A stretch of 64,000 bases of DNA from Hoeflea ulvae (lineage in GTDB: Bacteria; Pseudomonadota; Alphaproteobacteria; Rhizobiales; Rhizobiaceae), in assembly GCF_026619435.1 (NCBI RefSeq), contig NZ_JAOVZQ010000002.1, positions 62,001 through 126,000 on the forward strand, read 5' to 3'. This document shows positions 17,179 to 25,834 of this stretch, piece after piece (position 1 is the stretch's first letter; the number at the start of each line of letters is the position of its first letter). A program made the translations under genes and the position numbers. Below the pieces are notes generated by a model that was not told the DNA's origin, did no database searches, and was given only the letters and a program-made list of their open reading frames with translations.

Positions 17179-18681
17179 TCAGCTTTGGTTGACCGGACGA
17201 AAGCGTGTGTAGAGCGCGCTGAACAAGGGCAGCGCGATGAAGATGAACGACAGCACCACGAAAGTGCCGCTGATCGGACGTGTCAGGAATTCGCTGTAGT
17301 CCCCCTTCGATGCGGTCAGCGCGCGATAGAAGTTGGTCTCGACGATTGGTCCGAGGATGAACCCCAGAACTGCCGGCTGCAGCGGAAAACCGAAAGTGCG
17401 CAGAGCGAAGCCCAGCCCGCCGAACATCACCATCGACCAGACGTCGAAAGCACGGTTGTTGAGGCCGAAAGCCCCGACGAGGCACATGACGACGACAAGC
17501 GGCATCAGCACGTTCTTGGGCGTACGGACGATGCGGATGAACACCGGCATCAGCGCGAACATGAACACGGCCATTGCGACCGAGGCGACGATGAGCGAGG
17601 TGAAGATGCCATAGACCAGCTCGCCCTGGGTCAGAAACAGCAGCGGACCGGGCTGGATGTTGTTCATGATGAACGCCCCCAGCAGGATCGAAGCCACGGT
17701 ATCGCCGGGAATGCCCAGGGCCAGCAGGGGAACCAGCGCCCCGCCTATGCAGGCATTGTTGGCGCTTTCCGATGCCACGACACCGTCGACGATCCCGGTG
17801 CCATACTGATCGCCACGGCGCGAGGTTTTCTTGGCTGCAAGATAGCCGGTGAGGCTGGCAGTGCTGACGCCGATCCCCGGCAGGATGCCGATGCCTGTGC
17901 CGACTGTCGCGGCGACAAAGAAGGTGCGGATGTTGCCAACCACATCGGCCAGCTTCAGCCCGACCTCCTTGGCCGCCGTGCCCAGCTTGTGCATGGTCGC
18001 TCGGGCCGGACCATTGCCCGAATCGTGAAGCAGTTCTGAGATCGCGAAGAGACCCACAAGGAACGGCACCATGGCAAAGCCGCTCTGCAGGTCAACCTGT
18101 CCGGCGGTCAGCCGTTCGATGCCGCCGACCGGGCTCATCCCCACCATGGCAAAGGCGATGCCGATCACGCCGCTGATGAAACCCTTGATCATCGATCCTG
18201 CGCTCAGACTAGCGATCAGCGAGAGTGCGAAGAAGGAGACGGCAAAATATTCAAATGGCGTGAACCTCAGCGCGAAGCGGGCCAGCATTGGTGCAAAGAC
18301 AGCCAGCACGATAATGCCGAACAGGGTCCCGAGGAAGGAAAACAGCACTGCCGCGCTGAGCGCCTTCCTGGCTTCGCCTTTCATCGCCATGGGATAGCCG
18401 TCGAACAATGTTGCCACCGATCCGGGCGTTCCGGGCAGGTTCATCAGGATCGCCGGAATCAGCCCGCCCGAGATGCCGCCGATGAACAGCCCGCACAGCA
18501 GTGACAACCCGTGCAGTGCCGGCATGGTGAAGGTCAGCGGCAGGCACAGGATGAGACCCATCGAGGCGGTGAGTCCCGGAACGGAGCCGAAGACGATACC
18601 CAGAGCGACTCCGCCGAAAACCAGAAGAACGCAATAGATATCAAGCGCGGCTGCGGCGCCTTGCAGGAAGACGTCAAACAT
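17179..18681 (-). CDS. tctA: Tripartite tricarboxylate transporter large membrane subunit
   Basis: About 500 residues and roughly a dozen hydrophobic spans. Conserved family blocks are FGSVPGLTASMGL near the N-terminus, then GGISGGLIPAILMNLPGTPG, FDGYPMAMKGEARKAL, and in the middle GILPGIGVSTASLTGYLAAKK and GIPGDTVASILLGA. An in-frame GTG sits directly before the ATG used; the GAGGAG Shine-Dalgarno fits either. It starts 10 bp after the tctB stop and forms the inner-membrane channel with TctB. Confidence 0.94.
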   Translation of the reverse strand: MFDVFLQGAAAALDIYCVLLVFGGVALGIVFGSVPGLTASMGLILCLPLTFTMPALHGLSLLCGLFIGGISGGLIPAILMNLPGTPGSVATLFDGYPMAMKGEARKALSAAVLFSFLGTLFGIIVLAVFAPMLARFALRFTPFEYFAVSFFALSLIASLSAGSMIKGFISGVIGIAFAMVGMSPVGGIERLTAGQVDLQSGFAMVPFLVGLFAISELLHDSGNGPARATMHKLGTAAKEVGLKLADVVGNIRTFFVAATVGTGIGILPGIGVSTASLTGYLAAKKTSRRGDQYGTGIVDGVVASESANNACIGGALVPLLALGIPGDTVASILLGAFIMNNIQPGPLLFLTQGELVYGIFTSLIVASVAMAVFMFALMPVFIRIVRTPKNVLMPLVVVMCLVGAFGLNNRAFDVWSMVMFGGLGFALRTFGFPLQPAVLGFILGPIVETNFYRALTASKGDYSEFLTRPISGTFVVLSFIFIALPLFSALYTRFRPVNQS

Positions 18682-18691
18682 CACAAGCTCC

Positions 18692-19183
18692 TCACAGGAT
18701 GCCCTTGGGCAGCGGCATCGAGAGCCAGTGCCAGAACATCAGATAGACGGCGACGGGGAAGGCGATCGCAATGATCGCGGTACGGACGGGTTTGAAGGTG
18801 CCGGGGTCGTAAGTCAGGATATAGCACTGCGCGAAGATGTAGATCACCGAGGTCAGCACGAAGCCCAGCCATTCGAACAATGCCGCAGCGGCGATGATCA
18901 GGACCGCGGTAGCGATCAGCCGGCCCGGATAGGCAAACCGGTGCTGCGACGCCTTTTCATCGGAGGCGTCGGTGCCCATGCCCAGGCCCTTGAACGGCAC
19001 GAAGGTCATGATCAGCAGCATGAGGCTCAGGCCACCAAGGATCAGGGCGACCAGCCGCGGAGCCAGGCTCATGTCGAGCCCTGCAACCACCGTCTCTCCG
19101 GGTCCTGGCAAGCTCGTATACATCAGGGTCGCAAACAGTAAAATGACTGCGCCGCTGATACCGTCGGTCATCTTTTTCGACAT
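18692..19183 (-). CDS. tctB: Tripartite tricarboxylate transporter small membrane subunit
   Basis: 163 residues with four predicted membrane spans (first DGISGAVILLFATLMYTSL; last pair near the C-terminus), the normal TctB size and layout. GGGAGGAG precedes the ATG. It is the first gene of the tctBAC group; a 117-bp gap separates it from the upstream dehydrogenase gene and could hold an internal promoter. Sequence conservation in this family is low, so the call leans on position between a dehydrogenase gene and tctA. Confidence 0.9.
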   Translation of the reverse strand: MSKKMTDGISGAVILLFATLMYTSLPGPGETVVAGLDMSLAPRLVALILGGLSLMLLIMTFVPFKGLGMGTDASDEKASQHRFAYPGRLIATAVLIIAAAALFEWLGFVLTSVIYIFAQCYILTYDPGTFKPVRTAIIAIAFPVAVYLMFWHWLSMPLPKGIL

Positions 19184-19300
19184 ATGAGCCTCCTCCCTTA
19201 AACGCTTTTCAGACGCCTCTTTGTGCCCTTTGTAAGCGGCACCATGCCGTCATTGTCTTCCACGAATATCGCAGACTCCCTCCTGAAGAGCTTCGGACTT

Positions 19301-20281
19301 TCATGCAACCCGGTAGCTCTCTGTTGTCGCTCCGAACAACGCCGATGCTGTCTCCCGCGCGATGGAACATGCGACGCGGCGCAGGCTTTCCTGGGTCGCT
19401 CCGCCGTAGTGGGGGGTCGCGATGAAATTGGGTAGGGACAGCAGCGGATGTATCGGCGATGGAGGTTCCTGTTCGAAAACATCCATGCCCGCGGCGCCCA
19501 GGCGCCCGCTTTCAAGGGCTGAGGCCAGGGCCGTCTCATTGACGATCCCGCCACGGGACGTGTTCACAAGGATCAGGCCCGGCTTGGCCCTCGCCAGAAC
19601 CGCTTCCGAGATCAGCCCTGTGGTTTCGGGCGTTCGTGGCAGGTTTATGCTCACGAAATCGCAGGCCGCGAAGAGCTCTTCGAGCTTCTCGACACAGCTG
19701 ACATCATCCCTTTCCTGCCAGATTTCGGCGGGAAGCTTCGGGTCGTACGCCATGACCTCCATCTCGAAGCCCTTGCGCAGGATATCCGCCGTCATCCTGG
19801 CAATGCGGCCATAACCGACAAAGCCGACGCGGTTGCGGTACAGCTCGCGACAGCCCTTTCCCTTGCGCCCCTCGCCCCATTCGTTGTTGCGCACCAGGTG
19901 GTTGGCATGGACAATCCGGCGCGCCGCCGACAACATCAGCGTGACGGACAGTTCAGCCACCGATTGCGAGTTTTCAAATGGTGTGTTCAGCACCACGATG
20001 CCGCGTTCGCGGGCAGCTTGGATGTCCACGGAATCGACCCCCGCACCGTGCCGACCAATTACCTTGAGCCTCTTGGCCGAGCGGATGTCATCACCTGACA
20101 GGTTCGTTCCGCGCAAGATCACCGCATCGGCTTCCTCACGCCAGTTTTCGATCCGCGCCTCGTCCCACGTAACCACATCGAGTCGCGGGTCAGCCTTCAG
20201 AAGGGCCACGGCATCGTGATGGATGGGCGCACGCAGAAACACCGTCCTCCGTTCGTCCGGGATGGGCTGGACGTCATTCAT
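19301..20281 (-). CDS. D-isomer-specific 2-hydroxyacid dehydrogenase
   Basis: 326 residues from MNDVQPIPDERR, overlapping the RraA stop by 8 bp. It has the NAD-binding GFVGYGRIARMTADIL (GxGxxx), the earlier RGTNLSGDDIRSAKRLKVIGRHGAGVDSVD, the catalytic Arg in NTSRGGIVNE, and the catalytic His in ATPHYGGAT. The family (SerA/D-lactate dehydrogenase-like) interconverts 2-oxo and 2-hydroxy acids using NAD(P)H. Coupled to an RraA-like aldolase and a carboxylate transporter, it probably acts on an intermediate of the same pathway. The exact substrate is unknown. Confidence 0.9.
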   Translation of the reverse strand: MNDVQPIPDERRTVFLRAPIHHDAVALLKADPRLDVVTWDEARIENWREEADAVILRGTNLSGDDIRSAKRLKVIGRHGAGVDSVDIQAARERGIVVLNTPFENSQSVAELSVTLMLSAARRIVHANHLVRNNEWGEGRKGKGCRELYRNRVGFVGYGRIARMTADILRKGFEMEVMAYDPKLPAEIWQERDDVSCVEKLEELFAACDFVSINLPRTPETTGLISEAVLARAKPGLILVNTSRGGIVNETALASALESGRLGAAGMDVFEQEPPSPIHPLLSLPNFIATPHYGGATQESLRRVACSIARETASALFGATTESYRVA

Positions 20282-20969
20282 AGGCAGCCTCGATGATTTC
20301 GCAGCCGGCCTTTTCCAACGCGGCATCAACCCAGTTCCGGTCGAGGGTGCCGTCAATGGCGGCCGCCACCTTGGCCTGATCCTTTTCCGACAGGATTCGG
20401 GCGGCGCTCAGTACCGCGTCGGCATCGGCGCGCGGAATGATGACCACACCGTCATTGTCGACCAGCACCACATCACCCGGACAGGCGACACAGCCTTCAA
20501 AAGCAATCGGCACATTGATCTGCCCCGGCCCCTGTTTCATTGGTCCGCCCGGACGAGTGCCGGTGGCATAGACCGGCAAGCCAAGATAATCGAGGGAGTC
20601 GAGGTCGCGGATCGGACCATCGAAGACGATAGCCGCCACTTTCTTGAACTTGGCATAACCGAACATGACTTCACCCATAAGCGCCTGGGTCTGAGCGCCG
20701 CCATTTGAGACGATGATCACATCGCCCTCCTGCGCCATGTTGAGCGCCTTGTGGATGACGAGATTGTCACCCGCGCTCACCTGAACGGTGAGCGCCACGC
20801 CTGCCACCGGAGCGGCCAGCCTCGGTCCCTGCAGGCGCGTGCTGGCCGGCAGCGAGTTCAACCGGGTCATGACGTCGGCCACATTCGCCGATGGCAATTC
20901 GCCCAGGGCCTTGACGACCTCGGGGGATGGAAGCTTGCGCTTGCTGAATACGCGGAAGCCGACGCTCAT
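20274..20969 (-). CDS. RraA-like protein (possible 4-hydroxy-4-methyl-2-oxoglutarate aldolase family)
   Basis: 231 residues. The RraA-fold signature is visible: SANVADVMTRLNSLP near residue 28, VSNGGAQTQALMGEVMFGYAK in the middle and the metal/oxaloacetate-site motif FDGPIRDLDSL. Members are either RNase E regulators or class II pyruvate aldolases/oxaloacetate decarboxylases. Fusion into a catabolic operon with a hydroxyacid dehydrogenase and a tricarboxylate transporter favours an aldolase or decarboxylase role. GGAGGAGAT precedes the ATG. It is the first gene of the minus-strand operon, divergent from the LysR gene. Confidence 0.86.
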   Translation of the reverse strand: MSVGFRVFSKRKLPSPEVVKALGELPSANVADVMTRLNSLPASTRLQGPRLAAPVAGVALTVQVSAGDNLVIHKALNMAQEGDVIIVSNGGAQTQALMGEVMFGYAKFKKVAAIVFDGPIRDLDSLDYLGLPVYATGTRPGGPMKQGPGQINVPIAFEGCVACPGDVVLVDNDGVVIIPRADADAVLSAARILSEKDQAKVAAAIDGTLDRNWVDAALEKAGCEIIEAAYE

Positions 20970-21058
20970 CTTATCTCCTCCAATTTTTAGCCCGGCCTCT
21001 CCAAAAGCCGGCTTTGATGTTGGAATTGATCTTGCAAAAGCCCGCTGATAATTACAAT

Positions 21059-21071
21059 TTGAAAAAATTCA
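21059..21071. promoter_or_regulatory. Candidate LysR box (T-N11-A)
   Basis: TTGAAAAAATTCA, with a TGAA/TTCA dyad, in the 126-bp gap between the divergent RraA-like and LysR genes. This matches the T-N11-A pattern bound by LysR-type regulators and sits 25 bp upstream of the lysR start. Confidence 0.5.
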
Positions 21072-21095
21072 TTTACTGATAACCTGGAGATATGA

Positions 21096-22154
21096 ATGGA
21101 TTTCAGGGATCTTGTCTATTTTCGCACTATTGCCGAGCTCGGCCACATGGGCCAGGCGGCCGAAAGGCTGCTTCTCACCCAGCCTGCCTTGTCAAAGGCG
21201 ATGCAACGGCTTGAAGAGTCCCTTGGCGGCAAGCTGTTCATGCGCGAGGGGCGTGGCATCGTCCTGACCGAGCTCGGCTACGTCCTGCTTGACCGAAGCC
21301 GGGTAGTCGAGAGAATGATGAACGACACCGAACGCGAGGCCCGCGGCTATGCCCGCGGAGAGGCGGGTCACATCCGTTTCGGCTGCGCTCCGACATTGGC
21401 GAAGTACTATCTGCCCAACATCATGCGGCAGCTGCTTTCCGAAAGCCCGCGCGTGACCATCGATCTGGAAACCAATGTGAGCGGCCCGCTGCTCAAGGCG
21501 CTGCGCGAATATCGGTTGGATCTGGTGCTTACCCATGTTTCGGAACCGATCGACGGGTTCCATGTCAGCCCGGTGCTCAAAGATGAGGTGGCGATTGTCG
21601 CCAGCTGGGCGCATCCGCTGGCCTCCCGCGAAGTTCAGGTGGCCGATCTCGCCGATTACAACTGGGTGCTGCCCACGGAATCGGCCATTCTACCGTGGCT
21701 GAAGGACCTGTTCCATCGGCACGGCTGCCCCGCTCCCATGGCGCAGGTGAAGGCCACCTCGATCCTCTACCTGCCTTCGCTCATCGGCGGCACGCAACTG
21801 CTGAGCCTTTTATCGACCAGAAACCTCAAGGACGATGTCACAGGCCAGCACCTCACCGAGATCAATGTTGCAGGTGAACGGCTTCAACGCTCATTCGCAC
21901 TCGTCTGCCGCTCGCCAGAAAGCCTTTCCCCGGCCGCCCGCAGCCTCTTTGGCATCATCCTCGACGCCTCGCCCCCCACGGCTCGTGATTCTTGGCGGAC
22001 TTTCTGGTTGTTATGGCCGACTTCGCAATCCGGCGCGGCTCAGGAAACTCGGGAAATAGCTGCCAGTACGGAGCTTCGGAGTACGGAGCTTCGGAATGCG
22101 CAGCTCGACGGTGCCCGTCCCGTTAGCGCCTCACCCCATTCGCGGTCGCGATAG
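21096..22154 (+). CDS. LysR-family transcriptional regulator
   Basis: 352 residues. The N-terminal winged helix-turn-helix (FRTIAELGHMGQAAERLLLT QPALSKAMQRLEESLGG) is typical, followed by a periplasmic-binding-like effector domain from about residue 90. GGAGA lies just upstream of the chosen ATG. The protein is ~45 residues longer than usual; the C-terminal tail after FGIILDASPP is low-complexity and holds a duplicated STELR. It is transcribed away from the RraA/dehydrogenase/tct genes and is the obvious regulator for them, probably responding to the imported carboxylate or a breakdown product. Confidence 0.92.
   Translation: MDFRDLVYFRTIAELGHMGQAAERLLLTQPALSKAMQRLEESLGGKLFMREGRGIVLTELGYVLLDRSRVVERMMNDTEREARGYARGEAGHIRFGCAPTLAKYYLPNIMRQLLSESPRVTIDLETNVSGPLLKALREYRLDLVLTHVSEPIDGFHVSPVLKDEVAIVASWAHPLASREVQVADLADYNWVLPTESAILPWLKDLFHRHGCPAPMAQVKATSILYLPSLIGGTQLLSLLSTRNLKDDVTGQHLTEINVAGERLQRSFALVCRSPESLSPAARSLFGIILDASPPTARDSWRTFWLLWPTSQSGAAQETREIAASTELRSTELRNAQLDGARPVSASPHSRSR
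22066..22095. repeat. 15-bp perfect tandem repeat (two copies) in lysR
   Basis: GTACGGAGCTTCGGA occurs twice back to back. Fifteen bases keep the frame and duplicate five residues (STELR) in the unusual C-terminal tail of the LysR protein, consistent with slippage. Confidence 0.9.
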
Positions 22155-22274
22155 GCGCGCTCGGCAAGCGGGAAGCCATTGTTTTTACAATTGAATGCCA
22201 AGCGACAGCACTGGGCAAGGATGTCGCGGCAATCGGATCTGCCCTTTCGGGTTGAGTGTAGAAGGCATATGCAG

Positions 22275-23156
22275 TTAAAAATCGGGACCGGCATCCTTGG
22301 CTCTCTGAAGGTGGACCGTCATGGCATGGGCTGCTCCCTGCAGGTCCTCCCGCTCCAGTTCATCAAGGATCTCCAGATGTTCGAGGCAGGACCCCTGCAA
22401 CCTTCCGGTGTTCAAGAGGGAGCTGTATTCGAGCAGTCGCCGAAGCCGGTTCTGCTGTAAAACAGATTGGACCAGGAAGCGGTTGCCAGAGCATTTCGCG
22501 ATAAAATTATGGAAATCCTCGTCCAGCGCAAACAGATCAGCGGCACTCCTGGCGACTTCGCTGGAGTGAATGACTCTGGTGTGCCGCTCGCGCAGCGCCG
22601 ATCCTCCGGCGCGGTCAAACCGGAATGTTGAGACAAGGAGACATTGTGGCTCAACCACCAGGCGAAAATCATAGCTTTCATCATGGGCCTGAGAAGAGTT
22701 GAGCGTGGGCTCGAACTGCCAGCCATATCCCGGCATTCTCGAAACGACGCCGTCATCGGACAAGCTGTTCAATATCCGCTGGGTGGACAGCCGCCCGAGA
22801 CCGTATCTCTTTCGAATATCGCCTTCGCTCATATCCTTGGGAAGAGTGCCCTCGAACCAATCTCGAGCAATCGTCTCTTTGATTTTCTCGTCATCGGTTT
22901 TTGGCAGGGTTTTGAGGAAATTTTCACAGGCTGCCTTGTCCGCAGTGACGAAGAAACCGCGATTGGCTTGGCTGTCTACCAAATCGGCGTCCAGCAAAAG
23001 GCCCAAAGCAGCCCGGACCGGCGAGCGTGAGACGCGGAACATTTCCGACAACGCAGCTTCTCGCAGGTGCTCACCTCTTTGGATGGACCCTTCACTAATG
23101 GCCCTAGCAATTTTTTCGGCAAGTTGAAGTTGAAGGTCGCTTGCTGGAGTATTCAT
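22275..23156 (-). CDS. GntR-family regulator (FCD type) with apparent second winged helix
   Basis: About 293 residues, longer than the usual ~230 for FCD-type GntR. A first GntR helix-turn-helix spans roughly residues 5-70 (HLREAALSEMFRVSRSPVRAAL, broken here: key SRSPVRAAL). A second winged-helix-like stretch follows at about 85-145 (GDIRKRYGLGRLSTQRILNSL then MPGYGWQF). The C-terminal half is the FCD ligand domain (VVEPQCLL; DEDFHNFIAKCSGN; EHLEILDEL). The ATG used is three codons inside a possible GTG start. It lies 49 bp downstream of the dimethylformamidase-like operon on the same strand, so it may autoregulate that operon. Confidence 0.87.
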   Translation of the reverse strand: MNTPASDLQLQLAEKIARAISEGSIQRGEHLREAALSEMFRVSRSPVRAALGLLLDADLVDSQANRGFFVTADKAACENFLKTLPKTDDEKIKETIARDWFEGTLPKDMSEGDIRKRYGLGRLSTQRILNSLSDDGVVSRMPGYGWQFEPTLNSSQAHDESYDFRLVVEPQCLLVSTFRFDRAGGSALRERHTRVIHSSEVARSAADLFALDEDFHNFIAKCSGNRFLVQSVLQQNRLRRLLEYSSLLNTGRLQGSCLEHLEILDELEREDLQGAAHAMTVHLQRAKDAGPDF

Positions 23157-23205
23157 GAAATGCACATCGTCTGAGCGGAGCTGCTTTTGTCAACAATCCG
23201 GCGCA

Positions 23206-25431
23206 TTATAGGGCAGGCATAGAAAAAAGCTTGGGATTATTGAAGCGTCGAAGGACATTTTCCGTCATACGCGCGATTTCATTGTCATATCCGTTCCAGG
23301 CAACCGACCCTGCCCAGGCAATCGATCCGGTCGAGAAAACCGCCCCTCCACCCGTGGTCTCGAAGAACGTCAGATCTGCACGGATGATTTCTGCCTGCGT
23401 TCCGGTCCAGTCCGGCGTCGGATCCAGCAAGTCTTCGGGTGTCATGAGATAGATGTCGGTATGCCGCACCGACGATGCCAGCACCACCGCATGCTCCGGG
23501 GTGCCCTGGGCAATATCCGCACGATCCAGCTCTAGTCCGGCCGCACCGCCGCCCGCCAGTCCGAAATCTCCGATAACAGACCGGTCAATGCCATCGAAGA
23601 TGAAGGCTGTGCGACTGGTCTTTGCTTCGGGATTGACCACATAGGGTTCGGATATGTCGAAGCCCTGGCTTGTCATCCCCACTCCGCAAAGACGGTTTGG
23701 CGGATGCCCGTTGCGTCGCCACAGCCCGCCATATTCGCCGGTGAAGGCATGATAGAACTGACCGTGGCCAGGCTCCCAGGGGCGAATGCCTGCTTCCGAG
23801 CGGCGGCATTCCATAATACCGGGCATGTCCTCGTTGAAGCTCACCACCCAGTAAAAGCCGTTGCCGCCAAGATACATCAACCGGCCGCCCCGCTCGGTGA
23901 AGCTCTGCACCGCTTCAATCATGTTGCGCGTGTAGTACTCGGGATGACTGCCGGTGATCACCACATTGTAGCGCGACAGCAGCCGCAGGCCTTCTTCGTG
24001 AATGTCTTCGTCGGTGATGACATCAAAATCCTGCCCGATGTGATCGAGCCATCCTGTTATGTGGGTGTCGGCGTTGAACTGCCAGATGTTGGAGCCCAGC
24101 CCGCCCAGAAAGGATTTGACCTTGGGCTGCATGTCCACAATCGGGCGCAGGCGAGAGCTATGGAACACTCCGCTGTCATCGTCATGCATCTCATAGACAG
24201 AAAAACCAATTCCGGGATTGTCCTGCAGGAAGAGGTGGTGACGGTCGAGCTCGACGGCACGCCCCATTCCTATCTCCGTGCCCGGCACGTCCATACCGAG
24301 CCGGTGGTTAGCATAGGCCATGTAGCTGCAGGTCGGGAAGAGGAATGCAATGGTGTTGCCTGTTGGCTTGCTGCGCGGCGGGCGAACAACGAAGACACAA
24401 TAATACGCGTCCTCTTCAACGCCGTCGGGCACCAGCCGGACCGCGTAGATGCCGCTTTCGAGATCGACGGGGAGGGACAGTGCAAACTCTACGTCCCAGG
24501 CCGCGTCGTAGACATCGGTCGCGTGAAAATGAATCGCCGAGTAAAGCTCGGGCCTTTTCTTCCAGTCAAGCTCCTGCCCCCTCCACAACCACCCGGTCAT
24601 CGCGCGTTTGGGGGCGTTGTGTATCCTTCCGTGCAATCGATAAGGCGAGATGTCGCAAATCGTCTGCGTCGTCATTTTCTCCGAAAAGTTCCAGGCCGCG
24701 ACCAGATCACTCTGGCGGCGCAGCGTCGAGAAATCTGCCAGCAAGGTGCGCAATGTCTCAGGCGCTACAACTGAATTGAACAGTGCCGGCCGATCTATCT
24801 TGCCATCGTAGAAATCGCAAAACGGACCTTCACGGGTGCGTGTAGCCGCAATTATGCACTCATCGGCACGACCATCGACGATCGCTGAGATGGTTTGCGT
24901 GTTAGGTGCCGCCAGCCTGGTGGCGGATTCGTTGTCAACAATCAGACTCAGGCTTGCGGTACCGCTCTGCACTTCATAGGACAGGGAAACGATTTGCCAA
25001 CAGGCCACTGACATGCACGCTGTGCTGCGAAGGCTTGCCATGCCGCAGGTTCCGCTCAAGTGACCTTCCGCATCAATTCGCAGACTCGCCACACCGGGTA
25101 GTGAAATTATCACACGGTCGCGGCCGGTTATCAGTGTCGGCTTGACGACAGCGGCAAGGGTGAAGCTTGAAAGGCTGCCGATCACGTCTTGGCCGGGCAC
25201 GATGACGCAGGAGCCCGGCCGGAATGGTTGCGCCTTGGCTTTGCGGGTTCCACCCAGATCCAGGTCAATCAGGTCATCCTTGTACCCCGGCCCCTCGGGA
25301 TTTGTGTCCCCCTGAATGATCCGCCGCAGGTCCGCGGTATACTCTCTCGCGCCGAAGGAGGACACCATCACATCAAGCGTTTCCCCCGGCGCGATCGACA
25401 GCTTGTCAGTGTAGCCAACTATTGGCAGCAT
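23206..25431 (-). CDS. N,N-dimethylformamidase-like large (beta) subunit
   Basis: 741 residues, close to the ~760 of known dimethylformamidase large subunits. An N-terminal part (PIVGYTDKLSIAPGETLDVMVSSFGA) and a concanavalin/LamG-like region (about 85-230) precede the catalytic region from ~350 (FPTCSYMAYANHRLG; SVYEMHDDDSGV; VITGSHPEYYT; GGRLMYLGGNGFYW). The known enzyme is an iron amidohydrolase with a two-tyrosine, one-carboxylate metal site; Tyr373, Tyr413 and Glu498 are candidate ligands here (inference only). It hydrolyses dimethylformamide to dimethylamine and formate, though this homologue may act on another small amide. The small subunit is encoded 13 bp upstream, and a PotABCD-type importer further up. 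Confidence 0.87.
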   Translation of the reverse strand: MLPIVGYTDKLSIAPGETLDVMVSSFGAREYTADLRRIIQGDTNPEGPGYKDDLIDLDLGGTRKAKAQPFRPGSCVIVPGQDVIGSLSSFTLAAVVKPTLITGRDRVIISLPGVASLRIDAEGHLSGTCGMASLRSTACMSVACWQIVSLSYEVQSGTASLSLIVDNESATRLAAPNTQTISAIVDGRADECIIAATRTREGPFCDFYDGKIDRPALFNSVVAPETLRTLLADFSTLRRQSDLVAAWNFSEKMTTQTICDISPYRLHGRIHNAPKRAMTGWLWRGQELDWKKRPELYSAIHFHATDVYDAAWDVEFALSLPVDLESGIYAVRLVPDGVEEDAYYCVFVVRPPRSKPTGNTIAFLFPTCSYMAYANHRLGMDVPGTEIGMGRAVELDRHHLFLQDNPGIGFSVYEMHDDDSGVFHSSRLRPIVDMQPKVKSFLGGLGSNIWQFNADTHITGWLDHIGQDFDVITDEDIHEEGLRLLSRYNVVITGSHPEYYTRNMIEAVQSFTERGGRLMYLGGNGFYWVVSFNEDMPGIMECRRSEAGIRPWEPGHGQFYHAFTGEYGGLWRRNGHPPNRLCGVGMTSQGFDISEPYVVNPEAKTSRTAFIFDGIDRSVIGDFGLAGGGAAGLELDRADIAQGTPEHAVVLASSVRHTDIYLMTPEDLLDPTPDWTGTQAEIIRADLTFFETTGGGAVFSTGSIAWAGSVAWNGYDNEIARMTENVLRRFNNPKLFSMPAL

Positions 25432-25444
25432 GGGTTGTGTCCTG

Positions 25445-25771
25445 TCAGGTTGATTGCGAAAGATAGGGGTCCAAATTCTGACCGGTCAGGTCTCTCCATC
25501 GGCGCTTGAAGATGTCGCGCTCGGCGTCAATCAGATCGGTATATGTGATGCCCGCAACCAGCTCGATCTTGGCGCCGCGGCGTGCCGGCAAACGACCCAG
25601 CTGCCAAAGTCCATAACGTTCCTTCACCACCAGAACATATTTGAACGATCCGTGCGGGCCCCGCATGCGGTTCAGGACGCGTTGCAAGCCGGGACTGTGA
25701 TAGCCGATCGGGGCGGCCATGAATTCCCGTGCAAACGGAAGGTCTTCTTCTGTCAGCTGATACCGCGCCAT
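25445..25771 (-). CDS. N,N-dimethylformamidase-like small (alpha) subunit
   Basis: 108 residues from MARYQLTEED, after the Shine-Dalgarno GAGG. An in-frame TTG upstream is a weaker option. The pattern of a short basic protein (GSFKYVLVVKERYGLWQLGRLPARRGAK, keyed by KYVLV...YGLWQLGRLP) directly before the large subunit matches DmfA1, which is about 130 residues in Paracoccus/Alcaligenes-type enzymes. It should form the heteromeric enzyme with the large subunit in the cytoplasm. Assignment rests on size, composition and position as well as similarity. Confidence 0.8.
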   Translation of the reverse strand: MARYQLTEEDLPFAREFMAAPIGYHSPGLQRVLNRMRGPHGSFKYVLVVKERYGLWQLGRLPARRGAKIELVAGITYTDLIDAERDIFKRRWRDLTGQNLDPYLSQST

Positions 25772-25795
25772 AGCTAGCCTCAACAAAATAGGAAA

Positions 25796-25819
25796 TGGGG
25801 CGCCAGACGCGGCGCCCCA
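25796..25819 (-). terminator. Hairpin between potD-like gene and amidase genes
   Basis: A perfect 9-bp stem TGGGGCGCC/GGCGCCCCA with a 6-nt loop; on the minus strand it is followed by ATTTCCTATTTTGTT. It probably attenuates transcription from the importer genes into the amidase genes and stabilises the binding-protein message. Confidence 0.7.
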
Positions 25820-25834
25820 AAGGAATGTAAGCGT

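Noticed and set aside
16178..17485. Longer start for tctC (435 residues)
   Set aside because: The extra N-terminus would bury the signal peptide and overlaps tctA; the ATG at 17149 has AGGAGG and a good signal sequence.
22170..22200. ATTGTTTTTACAAT dyad as terminator between LysR and GntR genes
   Set aside because: The stem is only five AT-rich base pairs, too weak to support a terminator call.
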